64,000 bases of DNA from Leptoclinus maculatus (taxonomy: Eukaryota > Chordata > Actinopteri > Perciformes > Stichaeidae), in the NCBI GenBank assembly GCA_032191485.1, contig JAVDOI010000003.1, positions 3,513,694-3,577,693 of the forward strand. Reading direction: 5' to 3'. Numbering within the stretch: the stretch's first letter is position 1; each line of letters begins with the position of its first letter. The notes under the pieces are model-generated. The model had not been told where the DNA came from and did not search any database. It was given only the letters and a program-made list of their open reading frames with translations. Positions 49,179-61,100 of this stretch are shown here, in pieces. The translations under genes were made by a program, and so were the position numbers.

Positions 49179-50554
49179 ATGGACAAAGTGGTCATCAGTC
49201 TCCTGCTTCTGGGAACCGCAGTTACGATGGTCCATGCATGTCCCAAATACTGTGTCTGCCAGAACCTCTCTGAGTCTCTGGGGACTCTGTGCCCCTCCAA
49301 AGGCCTGCTATTTGTCCCAACGGACATCGACCGGCGAACTGTGGAGCTCCGGCTGGGCGGCAACTTCATCCTCAAGGTCACAACTCAGGACTTTGCCAAC
49401 ATGTCAGGTCTGGTTGATCTCACCTTGTCCCGCAACACCATCAGCGCCATCCAGCCTTTCTCTTTCCTCGACCTGGAGACCCTGAGATCCCTGCATCTCG
49501 ACAGTAACCGGTTGACTCAGCTGGGACCGGACGACCTCCGAGGGCTGGTCAACCTGCAACACCTGATCATCAACAACAATCAGCTGAGTAGGATCTCCAA
49601 CACAGCCTTTGACGACTCGTTAGTGACACTGGAGGATCTGGATTTGTCGTATAACAACTTGCGCAGTGTGCCTTGGGAAGCCGTCCGCAAGATGGTCAAC
49701 CTCCATCAGATGAGTCTGGATCATAACCTCATCTACTTCATTTCCGAGGGGACTTTTACAGATCTGGATAAACTGGCCCGCTTGGACCTCACGTCCAACC
49801 GTCTCCAGAAGCTCCCCCCAGACCCGATCTTTGCACGCTCCCAGAGCAATGCAGTGATGAGCACTCCTTATGAACCTCCGCTCTCTCTAAGCTTTGGTGG
49901 AAACCCATTGCACTGCAACTGTGAAGTGCTTTGGCTTCGAAGGCTGGAGCGTGAGGATGATATGGAAACCTGCGCCTCTCCTGCTAGTCTAAAGGGCCGC
50001 TACTTTTGGTATATCCGTGAGGAGGAGTTTGTTTGCGAGCCCCCTCTGATCACGCAACATACACACAAGTTACTCGTGCTGGAAGGCCAAACAGCTAGCC
50101 TGCGCTGCAAAGCAGTCGGGGATCCAATGCCAACTGTGCATTGGGTTGCACCTGATGACCGTTTGATCAGCAACTCCTCCAGAGCAACGGTATATGAAAA
50201 TGGCACCTTGGATATCACAATCACCACATCCAAGGATTACGGGACGTTTACTTGCATAGCTGCCAATGCTGCTGGGGAATCTACAGCCTCCATTGAGCTG
50301 TCAATCATTCAACTCCCCCACCTGAGTAATGGTACAAACCGTACCACGCAGTCCAAGTCGGGGCTTTCGGACATAACTAGCTCTACCAAGATCAGCAAAG
50401 GGGAGCCTAAACCTCTACCAGAGAAGGTGGTGTCTGCATCAGAAGTGACTGCCATCTCTGCTTTGGTCAAGTGGACTGTTAGCAAATCAACTCCAAAGGT
50501 CAAAATGTATCAGCTTCAGTACAACTGTTCAGAGGATGAAGTCCTCATTTACAG
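49179..50554 (+). CDS. lrfn2: LRFN2/SALM1 synaptic adhesion protein, coding exon 1 (residues 1-459)
   Basis: This exon encodes the N-terminal 459 residues of a 788-residue type I membrane protein of the LRFN (SALM) family. In vertebrates this family sits at excitatory synapses, promotes neurite outgrowth and clusters PSD-95 and NMDA receptors. Visible in order are a signal peptide (about 1-20), an LRRNT cap (Cys21, 25, 27, 38), leucine-rich repeats (about 53-235), an LRRCT cap (Cys246, 248, 265, 286), an Ig domain (Cys310 and Cys359) and the first part of an FN3 domain (from about 416). N-glycosylation sequons are at N29, N74, N332, N341, N384, N387 and N449. The ATG has A at -3 and G at +4, and an in-frame TGA lies at 49170-49172, so this start is secure. 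The exon ends in a strong donor (ACAG/GTAAGA) inside codon 459, phase 2. LRR, LRRCT and Ig residues match LRFN2 better than LRFN1, 3, 4 or 5 as I recall them. Teleosts may carry a and b copies; which one this is cannot be told here. Confidence 0.95.
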
Positions 50555-51685
50555 GTAAGAATGATTAATGCAGCTTGAAGTATGAGCTGAGACCTTTCTG
50601 GTCAAAGTGGTAAATTTAGCCTGTGGTAATATTTCACTTCCGAAGACTGGCTGCTCAGCTTCTTCAGTCAATTTCTAATTGTTTGCTGGGTAAGTACTTG
50701 AGACAGTCATTTTCTCTGAAGAGTTACTCAGAGATCAACATTCATTTTTCTTAATCCTTCTTTTTCCTTTTTACCTTTTTAAATCGACAATAGCTTTCAC
50801 CAAAAGAATGAACAGCGAGTGCACGTTTTTTAAGAACAGTGAAATCCTTGCCCTGAGCCATTAATTAGAAATCCAAAAAGAGAAAGGATTATAGACCCTC
50901 ATTTTAATATATCCTTCCTAAGCTGCTCAAGTCCATAAAGTGTAAGCTTGGAGACTGCTGCTGGAGATCTTTAGGCTCTGTGAAATCAATTTCCTATGTC
51001 AAATGAGACAGTGAAAGTAGTTGCATTCGACCAAGATAATTGAGCTGGAAATATAGAATAGAGCCTCAGCGTTTAACATTATATCAATCTGGGGAAGACA
51101 TTAAAAAAGGCTTTGCAAACAAATAAATGAATTTCTATGAGTCGTGAGTCTATGAGATTCAATTTATTATCTTACAGCTCCGAGGCATTTCCCCGTATTT
51201 GACCATAACTATACTCTTAGCATGCTTAAAATGGTATTTAGGTTATCAGAATAGCGTAGAAATTGGTAAAGTAACCTTTTTTCCTGTGTCCGCTTCATGC
51301 TTCCTCCAACACTGACAATTGCTGGCGAATCCCTTCAGCAACGCCTCATCCAAAAACCTACACAATTTACCTGTACTGTGCATTCCAGCAAGAGCGGTTT
51401 AATGAAAGACAATTGACAGAATAAGAGAAGTCTGGTTATTAGCTGGGAATATGAGATTACAGCCGCACGCAATATTGAAAAAAGATATTGCTTTGTTCAA
51501 GCACTGTGAATGCAATCAATAATAAAGGTGTTTATCTGATTTCCTTGCTTGCACACGGCTCGCTGTGTTAGATTGTCATCCCAGAAAAAAGAGAACAAAA
51601 TGAAATTTCAGTACCTTTTCTTTTCCCGGTTATGGAAACATCAGATGACTCATCTGCATTTCTTGCAAATGCCTCCTATGACTGA

Positions 51686-51703
51686 CCCCCCCCCCCCCCC
51701 CCC
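51686..51703. repeat. Poly-C tract, 18 bases
   Basis: Uninterrupted C run in the lrfn2 intron; its length is prone to sequencing error. Confidence 0.9.
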
Positions 51704-52360
51704 ATTGATTTGCAGCAGCATAATTATTAGTGGTTATTTTAATGGCATTCCTGTTGTTAGTTGAGAATCATTACTTCAAATTCCAAATTGCCCTCATTAT
51801 GTGATTTGATGCTTAACAATGTTTTTTGTACTTCATAATCGATGCACACGGTATGTAATTCATGTACAGTAGAAAAACAACCAAAAGCAATAGATGTATG
51901 AGCTATATATAACAATGCGCAGTCCCTTTTGCATGTGAGAAGACGCATTGGAAGGGAATGATAACGTCCACAGAGAAGCCAACTACTGTTTTTGAATTAA
52001 TATTACCATGACTTCATTGCTCACACTTAAACACCTACTGCGCTCCTCAAGTTGGCTGACACAGTTTCTCAAGGCATTGCCCGCACTCAAGCAATGGCAT
52101 GATTAAAAATCAATCAGAGCCACGTGGGGGAGGAGAATTATTGCATGAGTTCTCTCAAACATGTGAGCCAACGCAGCCACTTCCTAGTTATGGAAGAAGG
52201 CAATTAAGGGTGAATAATGGACCGCAGCCCCACTATCGTCTGGGCGATTCAGAGCGTTATGGATAGATTCTGGGTAGACAATGGCCCTCATAGACTCTTT
52301 GTTTCTGTTTTCCTACAGTTACAGTGTATGTAACAATCAATGGCGAAGTAGTATATATAG

Positions 52361-52793
52361 CAATGGCTCCCAACCTTTTCTGTCAGATGTTTCCTCAAGT
52401 GAGCTCAGGTACTCCTTCACTCATATCACCCATCATGTCCACTTTATTGCAACACTATTTATCAATTGAAAGTAGATATTAATGCAATTACTTCTTATGC
52501 CACAAGACAAAGGAATCTTAGCGTTGTTGTTGGCTGTAGTGACGCTCGGGTCGTCACACCGGTTGACCAGTGCGTTTGCGTGAGCTTACTAGGAAATATT
52601 GCGTTAAGTGACAATGAGCAGTGTATGACGTCTGCCTCGCTGAACTGCTGCATCCACACAAAAAGGGTTAGCGGCTGCCAGCCCTTCTTTCTACATACAA
52701 TTTGCATTTCATAATGGCCAGAATGTTTCATTTGATTTCATCATTAATGTCATTTATGTTTATTTTAGAGCCAAAAAAAGGTTGAGAAGCGTG
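52361..52793. mobile_element. hAT-like MITE in the lrfn2 intron
   Basis: The left terminus is CAATGGCTCCCAACCTTTTC. The right terminus, inverted, reads CACGCTTCTCAACCTTTTTT. Both are degraded forms of the hAT-type CAGTGGTTCCCAACCTTTT end. No target duplication survives. No transposase. Confidence 0.6.
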
Positions 52794-54467
52794 TGCTCAT
52801 TTGTGAGTAATAAAAACAATCCACATTTGAAAGCCGGGGCTCTATTAATTTATTAAGACGGTAAATATTTCAGAATGGAAGCCTCAACAAATACAGCTAT
52901 TCTGTCCACAGAGACATGCTAGAGGGTCTTCGTTTTGAAACAGAAAGTGTTAAATTAGAAATAAAAAAATAAAAACAATTCTTACATTGTCGTCGTATTC
53001 TTCAGATATAGACATGGAAACTGTAGTAATGTTGGTGGTATGATGTCACATGTTGCACGTGGAAAAAATAGGCGGCACGTTGAATCTCTAGAAGAGTCGC
53101 ATCTGAGACGCAGCCGAGCCGCGCTGCTCACACAGGCGGTGTGACTACTATTACCTGTTAACATGGGCACAATGTTAACGGGTGGCACCCAAACACACAA
53201 CGCGAGCTGCAACGATAGAAGCCACTTGTATCTTATCTTCTCTCAGACCTCAGTCAATTGTGCTAATTTAACGTATAAAGTTGGCAGTTTGCAGGTTGGG
53301 TCGTGTTTGGCTTCCTGTTCGGGTGTGGGTGGTTAATTAACACATATTTTCATAAAAACAACCCGCATCACTACTAGGCTGAGGCTCTTTTCTACAGAAG
53401 GTTAGGTCAAGTTTGCAATATGTACAATAAAATGATAACTGATGCATACACATCTCTTTTGGAAGAAAATAATGTTGATATTGTACACTGATACTGAAAA
53501 ACCCCAAAACACATTCAACCCTAACATTTTGAAAAAAACTGTGCATGGCAACTACAGTATGGTAAGGGGGGGAGGGGGAACAATAATTATGTCAAATAAG
53601 CTGTAGCTTAGCTTTGTTTAGGGTGAGGCAAGTAAAGCACTTAGTTTCTGGTCATTTTGCTGACAAGGGGATGGAAACCTCTCCCCAAATCGTCTACTGG
53701 TCGTAGGTCTGTGAAAGAAAAAAAGTCTGATTTGCTCCAGTACGAACACAGATCCACCACGTTGACCTCGCACCCTAACACATTGTTGCTACTGTGGCAA
53801 TGAACAAAAAACTTAACCATCGAATGTGTCCAATATGTATGCAATTCCTAAATCAATGGTCTGTGTATACAGTATGTCTGCAAATGGTTGCAGATATGTT
53901 AATGATGTTTCATTGTGATTTAACGAGATGTGGTCAGTAGAGTCAATTGCACTTAACAGACTGCTATGGTGATTGAATTCCCTCAAAGCATTTACAAATG
54001 CACCTGTGAAACGTTTCAAACTGTAATGGCAGTCTTTATAGACTAATGAGTATGTTTGACGAAAGCTTCTATCACTGCACACAACACAGCAGCATTCCAT
54101 TGATTGGCAATACATCTTAGATAATTAACCCACTGCAGATTGACTTTCATTTCACTCAAAAGCAGTGAGGCATATTTAAACATCTGGAATAATAACAGAC
54201 TAACTACTGAATGCTTGTTAAATGGCAGTTACAAGAAAATGACATTCAGTCCCGACAATATTCAAAAAGTATCCATTGAATACTTATGTCATTGCTATTG
54301 CTTCATGCATGTCAAATGGGATATGCTGGGACCAATGAAATCATCTTTCTGAATTACTCTGTGCATATAAATAGCTACTTAGCATGCTTCATTTTGGCAA
54401 TTTATTTGATCTGCCCTAGCATAACAGACGAAGCCAATGTTGCTTTTAACACAAAAGTTCTTTGGGT

Positions 54468-55099
54468 GCTTTCACAAGTCATAGTTTGTTTGGCTAATCC
54501 GAATCAGAGTGAAATTAATACTTTGAGTTTATCCATTTAGTCTGGTTCGGTTTCACAGTGCACAAATGAAAGTGGACCAAATGAAAAAACCAACGTATTT
54601 GCTGAGGGGAGTGTACAAAGGATTGAATTCATCTTTTTCATCTTCAGAGCTGCCAATTCTATGCAGGGAATTGCAGACTTTGAAATATGACTGTTGAAGT
54701 TCACTATGTTCACTTTGATTCAACACTGTTACAATTACTTGATAATAGTCACTGTTTTTGGAGACAATTTAGCATATCCTGTCTTCGGCCGAGATGTCCT
54801 CAGTCCTCTCCCACTCATGTTAACCTGTTGTTAACTTGTGTCCATCTCAACAGAAGGCCTGCACAGGCAGCCTGCATTTCCCGTATACTTCCTGCAATTG
54901 GGTTGGATTATGTTCTCACTGCAATCAAACCGCACTAGGGTTTGCTTGGGACCTGCTTGCGAGAGGTGGTCTCGGACCGGTTGTACTGGCCCGCACCAGA
55001 ATACGATAACTGCGTTCACAACTGCCCAAACAAACCGCACCAGTGGTTGAACCACACGAGAGTTTGATCAAAACACACTAAATGTAGGCTTGTGAAAGC
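54468..55099. mobile_element. 632-bp foldback MITE next to the last lrfn2 exon
   Basis: Perfect 11-bp inverted ends: GCTTTCACAAG at 54468-54478 and CTTGTGAAAGC at 55089-55099. The body has GCAATCAAACCGCACTAGGG and AAACAAACCGCACCAGTGGT near its right end, facing GTTTGTTTGGCTAATCCGAA on the left, as in a familiar fish MITE. It ends 73 bases before the splice acceptor of the last coding exon. Confidence 0.7.
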
Positions 55100-55172
55100 T
55101 AATTTGTCTAGACCATCGCAAGAGGTCTTTATTTCTAATGCTGTATCTTTCTGTCTTTCTTTCTATTGTCAG

Positions 55173-56163
55173 GATGATTTCCATGACTAACAGAGCCTTC
55201 GTAGTGACAAATCTTGTCCCAGGGATGCAGTATGACCTGTGTGTCTTGGCCATTTGGGATGACACCGCCACCACCCTCACTGCCACCAACATCGTCGGCT
55301 GTGTCCAGTTCATCACTGGGGAGGACTACCCGCAGTGCCAGTCCCTCCACGGTGGCTTCCTGGGTGGCACCATGATCCTGGTCATCGGGGGCATCATTGT
55401 GGCCACGCTGCTGGTGTTCATCGTCATCCTCATGGTGCGGTACAAGGTGACCAGTGGCATACAGACTAATAAATTACCCACTGTGAGCAACACATACTCG
55501 CAAACCAACGGAGGGTTGAACAGGTTTAATGGTGCGCCGCCACAGGTCAAGTCCACAGTGGTGGTTCTGCGTGAGGAAATGGTAGAGTTCAAGTGTGGAT
55601 CCCTCCAAAGCAGTCTGTCCTCGTCCTCATCCTCCTCTAACTCATTAGACAGCCAAACAGGAAGGGGGGCTGCCGACCGCTACAGTTTGCAGGGCAGTGA
55701 ATGCAGCACCCTGCCCAGCAGCAAGTTCAGGAGGCACAGGCACGGCGCCAAAGCACGGCCAAACCTGGACCACCTTTTAGGGGCCTTCACCTCATTGGAG
55801 CTGCGAGGGGTAGGGAGAGACCACCATGGGGCTTCCGGCCCCCCTACCACTTCCAATGCTGTGATGACGGTGGCTGTGTTACCCCCGTCCGATAAAGAAC
55901 CCCTGCTCGGGAGAGCCGAGTCCACTACCATGCTGGGACGTCTATTAGGGATGCCCCAGGAAGGTAAACCCAAGAGGAGTCACTCGTTTGACATGGGTCA
56001 TGTGGGGGCTGCGCAGTGTCGCAGCACCTACCCTCGCAGGATCAGCAACATCTGGACTAAGCGCAGTCTTTCCGTTAACGGCATGCTGCTGCAGTACGAC
56101 GACAGCGAGGACGAAAAGCCCGCTTTTGAGAGCTCTGAGTGGGTGATGGAAAGCACAGTTTGA
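55173..56163 (+). CDS. lrfn2: LRFN2/SALM1, coding exon 2 (residues 459-788, to stop)
   Basis: This is the last coding exon. Its first base completes Arg459 and the next codon is Met460, so it joins 49179-50554 in frame: 1376 + 991 = 2367 bases, 788 codons plus TGA. Mammalian LRFN2 is of almost the same length. It encodes the rest of the FN3 domain (to about 505), a juxtamembrane segment with Cys514, a transmembrane helix (about 525-547) with the family's characteristic GGIIVATLLVF core, and a cytoplasmic tail of about 240 residues. The tail has a poly-Ser stretch (about 605-616), a basic patch (about 644-653), a KRSHSFDMG motif (about 726-734), an NIWTKRSLSVNGMLL block (about 751-765), an acidic cluster and a final SSEWVMESTV. 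ESTV is a class I PDZ ligand, expected to bind PSD-95-type scaffolds. The acceptor has a long pyrimidine tract ending TCAG. Possible alternative: the a or b teleost paralog. Confidence 0.95.
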
Positions 56164-56985
56164 ATGGGTCTAACTGTGAGGTTCATGGCTAACAGATCTA
56201 TAACAGGAGCAGAAGGAACACGAGTGTAGAGGCAGAGTGTTCCAGAAGGAATCTGCCTTTGAGTATTGCATGAAGTTCATCCATGTGAATACTGTCTTAA
56301 GTAATTATGTGAGAAAAAGACACTCAAATGAATAGATTCCTGGCCATGATCACAAATCTCTGACAGTGTCTGACTGTATTTGAAATATTTTTCCCATCTC
56401 AAAACCAACACCGAACCTTGGATTGTGCGGAGGGAATCTATTCCCGTCAACAGGCGCGTGAGATTGTCTCAGAAGGAAAGAGGGGTAAAAAAAGATGAGA
56501 AATGTGGATTTACTACGTCTTTGTCAAAAGAACTCAATGAAGAGGATTTGCCTCAGCCGTGGTGAACTGGATGGGCATCATATTGTCTTGGACCCTCAGC
56601 ATGTAATGGGACTACTGCAGCAGTAGAGAGAAAGACCAGATGAGCGAATATAGAAAATTAAAAGAAAAGACATTTTTATTTTCATCTGGGTTTTTTCTAT
56701 CATTTTGACTATTTATTATTTGAGTTGATTCATCAGTAGGCTCAGCACTTCAGTGAGGTTATAATATACACAAACAGAAACCACCCCTTTAACATACAGC
56801 CATTTCACATCACTCAATGGTACTCAGTCAAATTCCAATAATTTTTTTTCTCAAACACTATGGTCTTATAGACTAGATTTACGTAACACTCAACCACAGT
56901 AAGCCAGTCTTGTATTGCTACCTCAGGTTATATATATCACATGAGGTTATTTAAATATGAAAGCAAATAAAAATACAACCGAACC
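56164..56985 (+). other. lrfn2: lrfn2 3' UTR, candidate extent
   Basis: Non-coding sequence follows the TGA. The first AATAAA hexamer downstream is at 56966-56971, about 800 bases after the stop, so a 3' UTR to about 56.99 kb is reasonable. A second hexamer at 58974-58979 would give a 2.8 kb UTR. The mammalian transcript also has a long 3' UTR, so the distal site cannot be excluded. Confidence 0.4.
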
Positions 56986-57189
56986 CAAATGCACAAGAGG
57001 ATCACAAAACAGCTCAAAACACAAAGTTCTTCACTTGTTTGCAAATGCTTCAAAGGATGATTTAGTCTCCAGCCAATCAAATTGAGTAATGTTCCCAGCT
57101 CAGGTTCAATTCCTGCTGTTAGGAAACTCTTTGATACGCTCCCAATCGGCCAATGCTGTTGACAGTGGTCCCTGAAGGCTCAAAGGCCA

Positions 57190-57540
57190 TTGATGTAAAC
57201 CGAGTGTTCGCCTCAGGATACGGTTTCAGATGCTATCAGCACATATTACAGTCGCCAGACGGGAATAGCCTTTGAAATTAATCAAGCCCACTTAATCATT
57301 TGCTTATCCCCACAGCAGGACGTATTATTCGGCTCTAATTCTCTTTAGGTAACACTAACAAGAGAGTAGGACAATTACTCATTTAGCCCGGTTAAACAGC
57401 GGTATGAGTCCAAATTGACTTTTATTAACTTGATAAAGGTCATTGTGCTGCTCAGGAGAGGACGTTAAGTTGAGAAAATGGGAGAAAGATAACTTTTTAA
57501 TGGCCAAACAGCTAAAAACTCTCTGGAAATCCATTTCACC
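57190..57540 (+). promoter_or_regulatory. Candidate conserved non-coding element downstream of lrfn2
   Basis: Repeat-free sequence with TTGAAATTAATCAAGCCC, ACTTAATCATTTGCTTATCC and TTGATAAAGGTCATTGTGC. Possible homeodomain, octamer-like and nuclear-receptor half sites. Function is inference. Confidence 0.25.
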
Positions 57541-58014
57541 AGATTGCATGATAGAGAACCTTTGTTGGTTTATGTATCATTTGAAGTGATTCATCAAAGG
57601 AACCATTTATTTTTCATTGACCCTCATACAGAGCTGTACATTGCAGTAAGATACTTTGAAATAGTAGCTATTCTGGTTACTGCCTACGATCAACTCAGAC
57701 ATCCCGACACATTTGGATGCCTTTCTCAATATCTTGTGGGTCTCTGCTGCATTTTCAAGATATGGGGTGGTTGTCGTTTCTTTTTCTTTTCTCTAATCGT
57801 TTTCATCCCTAGGTGTACCGTTCTGTATATTGGCATTTTTTTGTACAATAACTGGGTGAGAATGTAAAGTGGGGAAAATCGTGCGGTAGTGCTTTTATTT
57901 TCATGTGAAGCGAACAGTGAGAAGGTGCTTTACTGTGGTGTACCAACTTGGTCATTGTTAGTTGGCTCACTGAGATGGGATTTTACACGATACTACATGT
58001 AAAACGCATGGCAG

Positions 58015-58125
58015 TCTTTAAAGGGTCAGTTCACCAAAGTTACAGAAAATACATATTTTACCTCCAGTGGTATCTAGCCATGTAGATAATCCTTCTATGA
58101 GATGTGTACTTCTACTGTGGGGGTT
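58015..58125. repeat. Dispersed repeat fragment
   Basis: AAAGGGTCAGTTCACCAAAG, then AAATACATATTTTACCTCCA and GTGGTATCTAGCCATGTAGA, is a common fish repeat terminus. The far end is not found. Confidence 0.55.
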
Positions 58126-61100
58126 GGGGTGTGCAATATGATAATAGATACCATGAGACAATATTTGTCAAGTGTCAGAGATTTTACCATAACATTGCTA
58201 CCACAGCAGCTATCTATTACCACTGGGTGTTTTAACCATTTGTGGGCAATTTAGCAAATCCATGAGCAGGATTGTGTTATAGCATTATTGGATTTCATGT
58301 GATTTAGTCTTGTGATATATTCTCATGAAAAGACCAAAACCAACAGTGCAATTGATTTGTTCTTACAAGTATTGTCTGATACGCTATTCCTCTGTGACAG
58401 AGTTTTTAATCCAGAAACGCCAACATGTAGACAATGAAGGATCATTACCATGAACACGGGAAATGTAGTTTATTTTGGGTAGATTCTGCAGACAGGGCAC
58501 AGTGCAGACTCCTTACCTTGCACGGCAGCTGGATTGTCGGGATATCAAGCGAGAATCATGGGATCACACATCACACGAAAATCCATCTTGACAGGCTTCA
58601 AGTAATGCGTTTGTGTCTGGTAAACCAGAGCACGGACCGATGTACTGTTAGGAGCTACTAAGGGCGTGGATTAGGTGTGTGTGACGACGCGGTGAGGCGA
58701 CTGTTTGTTCCAAACAACAATGCCCAGCATAAGATGCTGCAATAGCTTAAGTTATATCCGAATTAAAGAGTATTTCTTTATTGACAGAAGAGCAAAGAAC
58801 AACACTTGAAGGCTTTTCTCGCTGGAAAGATGTTTTCGCTCTTCGCCAAATTTGATTGACAGATAGTTCATCCAATCACCTGCCAAGTGATTTTTTTAAG
58901 TGCCTGCCCTTTTCCAAACAGATTCCGGATTCACAGATGGTTTTGTGTTAATCCGCCACTGAAAATAGTCCTCAATAAATGCTCTATTTACGCCTGTTTG
59001 AGGCTAAATTACAAGCTACAGTTCCCAAGTTGTTTTTTTTATTTTTGTAAATATATTATAAATTTGTGATTTGAGTGGCCTTGTGGAGTGCCACAAACTG
59101 GGTAGAAAGGTCAGAAATGAGTGCGAGATGGACTCACATTGTTGGTTTTGGTCTTTTGATGGAATCTTTTAACAGGATTTCATCCCTATCGCCCACTCTT
59201 ACAATGGAGGGATGGAGGATTTCAGAAACATGCATAGTTTTGCATGATTTTAATTCCACCGGGAATCAACAATTAATTATAAACGTAACTCAATGAACTG
59301 AATTATTTAATTCTAAGAACTTTCTCATTTTTTTCATTTAAAATTACTGCCAAATTTCCAGGAAAAGTTCTGAGGAATTAGCAGTATTCCTGATGGAAAA
59401 TTGTGTTACTGAAACATTTTAAATGTAAAATTGCATTCACCTCCGTTGTTTTGGCTGGAGGCAGAAATCTCAAAGATATCACAAAAAAAAAGGATCTCTG
59501 GTGACACCCTTTATTTAACCAGGTTTCTGTCATGTGGGTGAACTGAGCCTTTGACCTGCTTTCTCTACTTGTGACATCATGTAACATCCTCCTCCATTCT
59601 GCTAACTGACAATACAATTTAAGTGTGTACTTGACTCGACATAGTAATGACTCTCACCTGAGGTTCTAGGACAAAAACAAGAAGAAAAAAAAACTGTTTC
59701 TGTGTGAAAACATTTTGCTACAAAAGAACATAAAATATTGATGAATTCCTATGAACCAAACTGGCTCTTCCGTGTTTTCTCTTCTTGCAATGTCTCACCA
59801 CACCACACACCAATTATTTCACCTGCCTTGGATTGCATTAGTAATCGCATTTGTTGTTTTTTGCCCTCATCCCCCTGAGTTCAGAGTGTTACCTTACCGC
59901 TCCGACCCGCAGAGTACAAAGGAGCTAATGGAGTGTCCTTCCTGCCTCGCTGTCTTTGTTTACTGTAGGATGAGCCAAGGGTTTTCCTCCTGTGGTCCAG
60001 CTGCTGTAATCAGGCCAGTCGCTGCTGACTCACCTCAGCGCTGCCCTTATTACAAATCACCGGTACATGCAGCTCCTGGCCAGAGCCCATAATAAGGCCT
60101 TAATTCATATAATCTGTCAGGAAAGGTGCTTACGGCAGCACAGAGTAAATATAATCTCCACAGGGGCCAAGCCGTGCATGATAAGACAGCGGTATGCACC
60201 TGCTGAGGGCTCAGGAGGCTACATGTATGTAGGAAGGTTGTTATCTGGTTGTCACGATGCAGAGGACGTTCACATCGAGGCAAACGCACTATTGAAGAGA
60301 CAAATGAATCCGGCAGCAATGCCAGTGTTTTAAGGAAGTAAGTGAGCCGCCTTTGACAGCGCAACTTTTTAAAGCGATGATCGAATCACCCTCTCAGCTT
60401 TGTGCGTGTGAGCAGGTGAGAATATCACAATGCTGTTGAAACAACAGCAAAACAACTCGCCCGTCCCTACAAGGGCCTTTAAAGTAGCAAATATAAGCAA
60501 ATATACTGTAGAAACAGCAGCACCACTTGCAGACATACCCATATATACAGTATGTGCGCATTCAGACACATACAGACATATACATAGCATCCACGCACCC
60601 CTCCCACCCCTACACATGAGTACATGATTGATTCTTTCATTTTTGAATGCCCCCAGTCAGCTGATAGAGTAATCACAGGGAGAGAGAGAGACTAAGATTA
60701 TGAATGAAAAGTAGTGTAAATATAGTCTTCCTGACTGAATTTGCGTTGAAGCTTCATGATTTACCTTCTCCCAATACTCATTTTCACCAAACAGAGCCTG
60801 AACGCATCATAATGTAAATGAACGGAACCTTCATTCTTTGTCCATGAGCCAGTTTACCAGCTCTCTTCCTGTCAATTTAAACACGTTTTTGTTGTTTACA
60901 GTGTAACATTATCAGAGATCGGCGAACAGAAAGCATGAATGCAGATGTCCTGGTCGCATATTTTACTGAATATTGGCGGATAACGATGTCAGTAAAACTT
61001 TATTTCACACTGTGAAGGTTGACGTGTGCGCTTAAAAAATGTCCTCATAAGTTATTTCAGGCCATTTTCATATCTTGTCGTCCCACTCACTGATGGATGT

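Larger units (their letters stand above)
50555..55172 (+). other. lrfn2: lrfn2 intron between the two coding exons (4618 bp, phase 2)
   Basis: GT at 50555 and AG at 55171-55172. The position, within the FN3 domain after the sequence DEVLIY, is the same as in mammalian LRFN2 as I recall it. The 5' half (50.6-52.3 kb) is AT-rich, with no repeats I recognise except an 18-C run at 51686-51703. The 3' half carries two transposon-derived segments (52361-52793 and 54468-55099). No other coding potential is seen; the short open frames lack known domains. Confidence 0.9.

Noticed and set aside
49165..49485. Frames overlapping the lrfn2 exons on both strands
   Set aside because: They are shadows of the lrfn2 coding sequence in other frames.
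55138..55172. Extension of the second lrfn2 open frame upstream to 55138
   Set aside because: This is the polypyrimidine tract and acceptor of the intron, so it is not coding.
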